Shown: piece by piece, positions 58,594 through 64,000 of the stretch
Position numbering within the stretch: the stretch's first letter is position 1
Layout of the letters: each line of letters opens with the position of its first letter
Notes under the pieces: generated by a model
Told to the model about the DNA's origin: nothing
Seen by the model: only the letters and a program-made list of their open reading frames with translations
Databases searched by the model: none
Source: Streptomyces lucensis JCM 4490
GTDB taxonomy: Bacteria > Actinomycetota > Actinomycetes > Streptomycetales > Streptomycetaceae
NCBI RefSeq assembly: GCF_014650035.1
Contig: NZ_BMUE01000010.1
Location: 186,001-250,000 of the forward strand
Length of the DNA stretch: 64,000 nt
Direction of reading: 5' to 3'
Program-made: the position numbers and the translations under genes

Positions 58594-59325
58594 TCAGGCC
58601 AGGCCGGCGACCAGATCCGCGATGTCCTTGCGGCGGCCCGTGAAGAAGGGCACCTCCTCGCGGACGTGCATGCGGGCCTCGGATGCGCGCAGGTGGCGCA
58701 TGAGGTCGACGATGCGGTACAGCTCGTCGGCCTCGAAGGCCAGGAGCCACTCGTAGTCGCCGAGGGAGAACGAGGCGACCGTGTTGGCGCGCACGTCCGG
58801 GTAGCCGCGGGCCATCTTGCCGTGGTCGGCGAGCATGCGGCGGCGGTCCTCGTCGGGCAGCAGGTACCAGTCGTAGGAGCGCACGAAGGGGTAGACGCTC
58901 ACGTAGTCGCGGGGCGTCTCGTCGGCGAGGAACGCCGGGATGTGCGAGCGGTTGAACTCGGCCGGCCGGTGCAGCGCCATGTTCGACCAGACCGGCTCCA
59001 GGACGCGGCCCAGCCGGGTGCGGCGGAAGAGGTTGTACGCCTCCTGCAGCTGGTCGCTGGTCTCCGCGTGCCACCAGATCATGAGGTCGGCGTCGGCGCG
59101 CAGTCCGGAGAGGTCGTAGGTGCCGCGGATCGTCACGTCCTTGGCGGCGAGCTGGTCGAACAGCTCCTGGACCTCGTCGGCGTAACCCGCGCGGTCCTCC
59201 GGCAGCACGTCCTTGAGCCTGAAGACCGACCAGAGGGTGTAGCGGATGACCTCGTTGAGGTCCTTGGCCAGCTTGCCCTTGTTCGGGATCCTGCCGGACT
59301 CGGTGGTGGGGGCGTCGTCACTCAT
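58594..59325 (-). CDS. chdC: Coproheme decarboxylase ChdC (HemQ)
   Basis: 243 residues, typical length for actinobacterial HemQ. Family marks are IRYTLWSVFRLKDVLPEDRA, the catalytic-Tyr loop VSVYPFVRSYDWYLLPDEDR, the heme-proximal His in LADHGKMARGYPDV and NTVASFSLGDYEWLLAFEAD. It oxidatively decarboxylates coproheme to heme b with H2O2, the last step of the coproporphyrin-dependent pathway. It starts 4 bases after the cgoX stop, in the same operon. ATG at 59325 is clear. Confidence 0.96.
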   Translation of the reverse strand: MSDDAPTTESGRIPNKGKLAKDLNEVIRYTLWSVFRLKDVLPEDRAGYADEVQELFDQLAAKDVTIRGTYDLSGLRADADLMIWWHAETSDQLQEAYNLFRRTRLGRVLEPVWSNMALHRPAEFNRSHIPAFLADETPRDYVSVYPFVRSYDWYLLPDEDRRRMLADHGKMARGYPDVRANTVASFSLGDYEWLLAFEADELYRIVDLMRHLRASEARMHVREEVPFFTGRRKDIADLVAGLA

Positions 59326-59329
59326 GTTC

Positions 59330-60784
59330 CTATTCTCCCGCTCCGCCGTGCAGGCTCTGCACCGGGTGGGCGGTCAGCTCCCGGACGCCGGTGAGGTCAC
59401 CGGCCAGCTGGTCCACGGCCGCGTGGGCGCTCGCGATGCACGCCGGGATGCCCACGCCGTCGTACTGCGCGCCGCACACCGCGAGCCCCGGCAGCTTGGC
59501 GACGTGGTCGCGGATCCGGGCCACGCGCGCGTGGTGGCCCACCGGGTACTGCGGCAGGCCGTCGGTCCAGCGGGTCACGCGGGTCTCCAGGGGCTCGGCG
59601 TCCAGGCCGGTGGCCTCGCGCAGATCGTGCCGGGAGACCTCCACGAGGCCGGCGTCGTCCCGCTGGAGGACCGCGGTCTCGCCGTGGCGGCCCACGGACG
59701 TGCGCAGCACCACCACCTCGGGGTCCTGCTCGGCGATCCAGCCCCACTTCTGGGAGGCGAAGGTGGACGCCTTGATCGTGTGGCCGTCGACCGGCGGCAC
59801 CAGGAAGCCGCTGCCCGCCGGGAGGTCCAGGCCGGCGCGCCGGTAGGCGAGGGTGACCAGGGCCATCGAGGCGTACTCGACGGCGGCCAGCTCGGCGGCG
59901 GCCTCCGGTGACTCGGCGCGCAGCAGGCCGGCCGCGGCGGGGGCCGGTACGGCGACGATCACGGCGTCGGCCGGCAGCACCCGGTCCCCGGCCGTGATCC
60001 GCCAGCCGCCGCCGGCCTCGCGGCGCAGCCCGGTGGCCGGCGTACCGGTGAGGATCTCGCCTCCGCGAGCCCGCACGGCGTCGGCGACCGCGAGCGGGAG
60101 TGCGCCCACGCCGCCCTCGACGCCCGTGAAGACCGGGCCGGTCTGCGGGGCCGCCGCCGCCTTCGCCTGGATGTCGCGGACCGCCTCCGTCAGGGAGCGG
60201 TGCGTGCGCGCCGCCCGGAACAGCTGCGGGACGGCCGAGCGCAGCGAGATGCGGTAGGCGTCGCCGGCGTAGACCCCGCCGAGCAGGGGTTCGACCAGGC
60301 GGTCGACGACCTCGCGGCCGAGCCGGGCCGCCACGTACTCCCCTACGGCCACGTCCTCGCCGACCTCGGTGCGGGGCAGGGCGGCGTCGCGCTCGACGCG
60401 GGCCAGGCCCTCGTCGGACAGGACGCCGGAGAGCGCGGCGGCGGTGCCGGGCACGCCCATCACGTGCCCCTTGGGCATGGGCCGCAGCGCGCCCCGGGTC
60501 CACAGCGAGGCGGTCGCGGTGGCCGGCGGCTGGAGCCGGTCGGCGAGGCCCACCGCGCGCGCGAGGGTCACGGCCTCGGGGCGACGGGCGAGCATCGACT
60601 CGGCGCCCAGGTCGACCCGGACGCCCGCGATCTCACCGGGCAGCAGCTTGCCGCCGACCCGCCCGGCGGCCTCCAGTACGGTCACGCGCGTGCCGCCCTC
60701 CAGCAGCCGGTGGGCGGCGGCCAGCCCGGCGATACCGGCTCCGATGACGACGACATGCCCCGTACGCGTACCCGTTGCGCTCAT
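59330..60784 (-). CDS. cgoX: Coproporphyrinogen III oxidase CgoX (HemY/HemG-type)
   Basis: 484 residues from ATG at 60784 with GTGGGGG upstream. FAD-binding N-terminus VVVIGAGIAGLAAAHRLLEG and VLEAAGRVGGKL, the flavin amine-oxidase-type C-terminus GLAVCGAQYDGVGIPACIAS. It oxidises coproporphyrinogen III to coproporphyrin III with O2, upstream of ferrochelatase and ChdC. Often annotated hemG or hemY. Streptomyces use the coproporphyrin route, so cgoX is the better name. An in-frame upstream extension to 61249 is Pro/Arg-rich non-coding. First gene of the chdC operon, divergent from the DUF4349 gene. Confidence 0.94.
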   Translation of the reverse strand: MSATGTRTGHVVVIGAGIAGLAAAHRLLEGGTRVTVLEAAGRVGGKLLPGEIAGVRVDLGAESMLARRPEAVTLARAVGLADRLQPPATATASLWTRGALRPMPKGHVMGVPGTAAALSGVLSDEGLARVERDAALPRTEVGEDVAVGEYVAARLGREVVDRLVEPLLGGVYAGDAYRISLRSAVPQLFRAARTHRSLTEAVRDIQAKAAAAPQTGPVFTGVEGGVGALPLAVADAVRARGGEILTGTPATGLRREAGGGWRITAGDRVLPADAVIVAVPAPAAAGLLRAESPEAAAELAAVEYASMALVTLAYRRAGLDLPAGSGFLVPPVDGHTIKASTFASQKWGWIAEQDPEVVVLRTSVGRHGETAVLQRDDAGLVEVSRHDLREATGLDAEPLETRVTRWTDGLPQYPVGHHARVARIRDHVAKLPGLAVCGAQYDGVGIPACIASAHAAVDQLAGDLTGVRELTAHPVQSLHGGAGE

Positions 60785-60968
60785 GTCCCCCACTCTCTCA
60801 AACCCCGCCCGCGCTCCCGCCAGGGCCACTGGTCCCGCCGTTCCTACCGGCCCCGGCGTCCGGCGCGCAGCCGGACCGTGACCTCTTCGCAACCGCGCCG
60901 CGCCAACGTCCCGGCGGCCTCCGCCGTCGTAGGAGCGTCGTCCGAACCAGCCGCCGGGGGTACCGCCC

Positions 60969-61994
60969 ATGCGCACAGCACGTCCCACACGACCGCCACG
61001 CTCCGCCGGCCCCGTCCGCGTCCTGGCCGGGGTCCTGCTCGCCGCGTCCCTCACCGTCGCCGGATGCGACGGCGCGGGCGACTCGGGCGGTGACTCCAAG
61101 TCCGCTGGGGGGCGGTCCGAGGCGCGGGCGGCCGACGCGGCCGGCGCCACGACGGACAAGGGGAGGTCCGCGCCCAGGACACCCGGTCCCGCCCCGAGCG
61201 CGATCATCCGCACCGCGTCCCTCGTCGTCGAGGTCGAGAACGTGCCCAAGGCGCTGGCCGCGGCCCGCAGAACCGCCGAGGAGGCAGGCGGCTACGTCGG
61301 CAGGGAGCGCACCGGCCGGGACGCCGACGGCCACGAGGACACACAGGTCGTACTGCGGGTGCCCACCGAAAGGTACGACGAGGTCCTCACCGGACTGCAG
61401 GGGACGGGCAGGCTGATCGACCGTACGGCCAAGGCGGTGGACGTCACCGGCCAGGTCGTCGACGTGGACAGCCGCGTCAAGTCGCAGCGGTCCAGCGTGA
61501 AACGGATCCGCGCGCTGATGGACCGGGCGGCCAAGCTGAGCGATGTCGTCACACTGGAGGGCGAGCTGAGCAGCCGTCAGGCCGATCTGGAGGCCCTGCT
61601 GGCCAGGCAGGCGGCGCTGAAGGACCGCACAGGCCTGGCCACCGTCACCCTGTCGCTGTCCGAGAGGCCGGCGCCGGATGCGGCCGGTGACGAAACGCCG
61701 GGGATCGGGGACGCACTGGCGGGCGGCTGGCACGTGTTCGTCACGATGCTGCGGTGGATCGTCCTCGCACTCGGCGCCGCCCTGCCGTTCGCGGCCTTCG
61801 CCGCGCTGCTGGCCGCGCTGTGGCTGCGGGTCGTTCGGCCCCGGCTGCCGCGCCGTCCCGGCCACGCACCGGCGACGACGGCGCCGGGCCCGCTGCCGTC
61901 CGCCCGCCCGGCGCCGGAGGCGGTGCGGGAGCCGGACCGGGATGCGGACCGTGATGCGGACCGGAATGCGGACCGGAATGCGGACCGGCGCTGA
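60969..61994 (+). CDS. DUF4349 lipoprotein
   Basis: 341 residues. The signal peptide ends in the lipobox TVAGC. A Gly/Ser/Ala-rich linker precedes DUF4349 (about 75-290): IIRTASLVVEVENVPKALAA, VVLRVPTERYDEVLTGLQGT, a coiled-coil (SSVKRIRALMDRAAKLSDVV, then LEGELSSRQADLEALLARQA) and a TM helix (IVLALGAALPFAAFAALLAAL). It therefore has both a lipid anchor and a C-terminal membrane helix. The tail ends in DRDADRDADRNADRNADRR, coded by an imperfect 12-bp repeat. Function unknown; related proteins are anchored extracytoplasmic coiled-coil proteins. Divergent from cgoX. Confidence 0.88.
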   Translation: MRTARPTRPPRSAGPVRVLAGVLLAASLTVAGCDGAGDSGGDSKSAGGRSEARAADAAGATTDKGRSAPRTPGPAPSAIIRTASLVVEVENVPKALAAARRTAEEAGGYVGRERTGRDADGHEDTQVVLRVPTERYDEVLTGLQGTGRLIDRTAKAVDVTGQVVDVDSRVKSQRSSVKRIRALMDRAAKLSDVVTLEGELSSRQADLEALLARQAALKDRTGLATVTLSLSERPAPDAAGDETPGIGDALAGGWHVFVTMLRWIVLALGAALPFAAFAALLAALWLRVVRPRLPRRPGHAPATTAPGPLPSARPAPEAVREPDRDADRDADRNADRNADRR

Positions 61995-62021
61995 AGTGCC
62001 CGCACCCCGTAGCGTGTTCCC

Positions 62022-63422
62022 ATGAGCATGAGCGCTGGGCGGGGCGGGACGGAACGACTGGTCGTCATCGGCGGCGACGCCGCGGGCATGTCCGCGGCGT
62101 CACAGGCACGCCGGCTCAAAGGACCCGGGGAACTGGAGATCGTGGCCTTCGAACGGGGCCACTTCACGTCCTTCTCGGCGTGCGGCATCCCGTACTGGGT
62201 GGGCGGCGACGTCCCCGAACGCGACCGGCTGATCGCCCGTACGCCCGAGGAGCACCGGGCACGCGGCATCGACCTGCGGCTGCGCACCGAGGTCACCGGC
62301 ATCGACGTGGCCGGCCGGCGGGTGCGCGCGCGTGACGCCGCCTCGGGGGACGAGTACTGGACGCCGTACGACAAGCTCGTCATCGCCACCGGCGCCCGCC
62401 CGGTGCGTCCGGACCTGCCCGGCGCGGACGCCCCCGGCGTGCACGGCGTGCAGACACTGGACGACGGCCAGGCCCTGCTCGACACGCTGGCACGCGCGCG
62501 TGGCCGCAGGGCGGTGGTCGTGGGGGCGGGCTACATCGGCGTGGAGATGGCCGAGGCGCTGATCAACCGCGGCTTCGAGGTGACGGTCGTCAACCGCGGC
62601 CGGGAGCCCATGTCGACGCTGGACCCGGACATGGGCCGCATGGTGCACCGGGCCATGGAGGGCCTCGGCATCACCATGGTGAACGACGCTGAGGTCACCA
62701 AGCTGCTCACGGGCGGGGACGGCCGGGTCCGCGCGGTGGTCACACAGGACGCCGAGTACCCGGCGGACCTGGTGGTCCTCGGCATCGGCGTCCGCCCGGA
62801 GACCTCCCTGGCCCGGGCGGCCGGCCTTCCCGTCGGCGCCCACGGCGGCCTGCTCACCGACCTGGCGATGCGGGTGCGCGGGCACGAGGACATCTGGGCC
62901 GGCGGCGACTGCGTGGAGGTGCTGAACCTGGTCTCCGGCCAGGAGCAGTACGTCCCCCTCGGCACCCACGCCAACAAGCACGGCCAGGTCATCGGCACCA
63001 ACGCCGGCGGCGGCTACGCCACCTTCCCCGGCGTGGTCGGCACGGCCGTCAGCAAGGTCTGCGACCTGGAGATCGCCCGTACCGGTCTGCGGGAGAAGGA
63101 CGCCCGCCGGGTGGGCCTGCGGTTCGAGACGGTCACCGTCGAGTCCACCAGCCGTGCCGGCTACTACCCCGGCGCCTCCCCCATGACGGTCAAGATGCTC
63201 GCCGAGCGCCGCACGGGCCGGCTGCTCGGCGTCCAGATCGTCGGCAGGGAGGGGGCGGCCAAGCGCGTCGACATCGCGGCGGTCGCGCTGACCGCGCGCA
63301 TGACGGTGGAGCAGATGACGGCCCTGGACCTGGGCTACGCCCCGCCCTTCTCACCGGTGTGGGACCCCGTGCTGGTGGCGGCGAGGAAGGCGGCGGCGAA
63401 GGTGCACCGAGGCGCCTCCTGA
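62022..63422 (+). CDS. CoA-disulfide reductase-like FAD/NAD(P)-dependent oxidoreductase
   Basis: 466 residues. FAD-binding Rossmann motif LVVIGGDAAGMSAASQARRL, redox Cys54 in FSACGIPYWVGG, NAD(P) motif AVVVGAGYIGVEMAEALINR and FAD motif IWAGGDCVEVLNLVSGQEQY. The C-terminal dimerisation domain (GTAVSKVCDLEIARTGL, LLGVQIVGREGAAKRVDIAA) completes the pyridine-nucleotide disulfide oxidoreductase class II fold. The single Cys suggests a CoA-disulfide, persulfide or related small-thiol substrate. The DUF4349 gene is 27 bases upstream, so the two may be co-transcribed, but a functional tie is not evident. Confidence 0.9.
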   Translation: MSMSAGRGGTERLVVIGGDAAGMSAASQARRLKGPGELEIVAFERGHFTSFSACGIPYWVGGDVPERDRLIARTPEEHRARGIDLRLRTEVTGIDVAGRRVRARDAASGDEYWTPYDKLVIATGARPVRPDLPGADAPGVHGVQTLDDGQALLDTLARARGRRAVVVGAGYIGVEMAEALINRGFEVTVVNRGREPMSTLDPDMGRMVHRAMEGLGITMVNDAEVTKLLTGGDGRVRAVVTQDAEYPADLVVLGIGVRPETSLARAAGLPVGAHGGLLTDLAMRVRGHEDIWAGGDCVEVLNLVSGQEQYVPLGTHANKHGQVIGTNAGGGYATFPGVVGTAVSKVCDLEIARTGLREKDARRVGLRFETVTVESTSRAGYYPGASPMTVKMLAERRTGRLLGVQIVGREGAAKRVDIAAVALTARMTVEQMTALDLGYAPPFSPVWDPVLVAARKAAAKVHRGAS

Positions 63423-63582
63423 ACTTCGGCAGCGCGGCAAGTACACCGACCATCACTCCGCGACCTCGGGATCGTGCCGACGCCCTCTCAGCCGACACAG
63501 GGAGCAACCCGCCAGGGGCGCGGGGAACCGCGCGACCAGCCACACACGACCCGCACCCCGCAAGGGACCCGCACCCGGCCGG
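63423..63582. other. 160-bp spacer between convergent genes
   Basis: No gene or clear hairpin. A pyrimidine/CGC-rich stretch (GACCCGCACCCCGCAAGGGACCCGC region, 63547-63572) is the only notable composition. Confidence 0.35.
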
Positions 63583-63870
63583 CTAGGCCGTCCCGCTGAT
63601 GCGCGGCAGCGACGTGACCCCCGCGCCCGAGGAGACGGACGCCGACTGCTCCGCCGCGGGCTTCGCATGGGAAGCGGCCGGCCGGGCCGAGCGCAGGCGG
63701 TGGCTCACCGCCTCGTCCAGCGTCACGGGCCGCTGCATCTGGGACGCGAGCCGCCCCGCCTCCTGACCGAGCCGGGCGACGTCCTCCCAGGGAAGCCTTA
63801 TCACCAAGGACAGCTCTGCCTCGCCGTCGGGCAGCGCATGCATCGCCGAGACCTGCGCAGTGTTCTTCAT
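63583..63870 (-). CDS. Small protein of unknown function
   Basis: 95 residues from ATG at 63870, with GAGGATCAGG upstream. The first half is ordered (ELSLVIRLPWEDVARLGQEA, then GRLASQMQRPVTLDEAVSHR) and could be a beta-hairpin/helix or ribbon-helix-helix-like fold. The second half is Ser/Ala-rich and disordered (HAKPAAEQSASVSS). No signal peptide or Cys. A DNA-binding antitoxin-like role is conceivable but nothing proves it and no toxin partner is adjacent. Convergent with the flavoprotein gene; divergent from the rhomboid gene start. Confidence 0.6.
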   Translation of the reverse strand: MKNTAQVSAMHALPDGEAELSLVIRLPWEDVARLGQEAGRLASQMQRPVTLDEAVSHRLRSARPAASHAKPAAEQSASVSSGAGVTSLPRISGTA

Positions 63871-63962
63871 CGCCTGATCCTCACGTCGGTTGACGGAAGA
63901 TACGCACACCCGCGGGCCGGCGTTCACCGGTTCACGCGCCGCATCGCGGGCACTACTTCTGT

Positions 63963-64000
63963 GTGGTCATCCCCGTCCATGACGTGAACCCGGTGCGCCG
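63963..64000 (+). CDS. Rhomboid family protease, first codons only (partial)
   Basis: A GTG at 63963 opens VVIPVHDVNPVR, read to the window end. This N-terminus matches the MVIPVHDVNPVRR opening I know from streptomycete rhomboid intramembrane serine proteases. No Shine-Dalgarno sequence precedes it; TACTTC about 6 bases upstream may be the -10 of a leaderless message. The catalytic Ser-His part lies outside the window, so this call rests on the first 12 residues. Confidence 0.5.
   Translation, partial: MVIPVHDVNPVR

Noticed and set aside
1..64000. tRNA or rRNA genes
   Set aside because: I looked through the larger gaps for cloverleaf-like and conserved T-loop sequences and saw none; a covariance-model scan would be needed to exclude them fully.

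Overview
The window is high-GC actinobacterial DNA and almost certainly comes from a Streptomyces chromosome core. Gene ends are supported by strong third-position G/C bias, many GTG and a few TTG starts, GGAGG-type ribosome binding sites and ATGA/GTGA stop-start overlaps. The content is typically streptomycete: geosmin synthase, a CprB-like gamma-butyrolactone receptor, a subtilisin inhibitor, DUF6230/DUF6114, an SAV2148-type HEPN protein and a TIGR04222 membrane protein. From memory the order resembles S. coelicolor around SCO6040-SCO6096, but I could not run a synteny comparison. I saw no rRNA, tRNA, CRISPR array, transposase or phage gene.

Layout. 1-2.6 kb: the end of a sulfonate/nitrate-type ABC importer (binding protein tail, ATPase, permease) and a sirohydrochlorin chelatase-like protein, which together suggest sulfur acquisition and siroheme supply. 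2.7-5.0 kb: small genes of unknown or redox function around a gene-poor stretch with a perfect 21-bp inverted repeat. 5.3-7.6 kb: an MMPL exporter behind an operator-like palindrome, ended by a 20-bp hairpin. 7.7-10.8 kb: a sugar ABC importer operon without its own ATPase. 10.9-13.9 kb: a phosphotransferase, a DEDDh exonuclease and the HEPN protein. 14.0-16.2 kb: two adjacent secreted proteins that look like the catalytic and N-terminal halves of a copper amine oxidase. 16.4-25.4 kb: glgX, treY and treZ for glycogen debranching and trehalose formation, interrupted by an M14 carboxypeptidase, a subtilisin inhibitor and a DUF1707-FHA protein. 25.5-28.5 kb: a degenerate phosphotransferase, an M24 peptidase and a PDZ membrane protein. 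28.7-32.9 kb: geosmin synthase, a DUF89 phosphatase-like protein and cprB, with a candidate autoregulatory operator. 33.3-36.7 kb: a membrane-anchored AA10 monooxygenase, a secreted protein and the DUF6230-DUF6114 pair. 36.7-40.3 kb: a complete OpuC-type osmoprotectant importer. 40.4-44.9 kb: msrB, murC, a stress-protein-like gene, a RibD-like reductase and zapE. 45.1-47.7 kb: secreted protein, beta-carbonic anhydrase and SulP transporter, a likely bicarbonate module. 47.8-53.3 kb: SPFH protein, PPK2, polysaccharide deacetylase, a small Cys protein, a two-gene ABC exporter and a Pth2-like protein. 53.4-56.7 kb: a DUF692 (MNIO) enzyme fused to a partner-like domain, then DUF4142 and TIGR04222 membrane proteins; this is my best candidate for an undescribed system. 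56.8-64 kb: secreted S33 peptidase, coproheme-pathway genes chdC and cgoX, a DUF4349 lipoprotein, a CoA-disulfide-reductase-like flavoprotein, a small protein and the first codons of a rhomboid protease.

Functions were assigned by reading motifs and from memory of families. No database search was run. Starts were chosen from ribosome binding sites and overlaps and may be off by a few codons.
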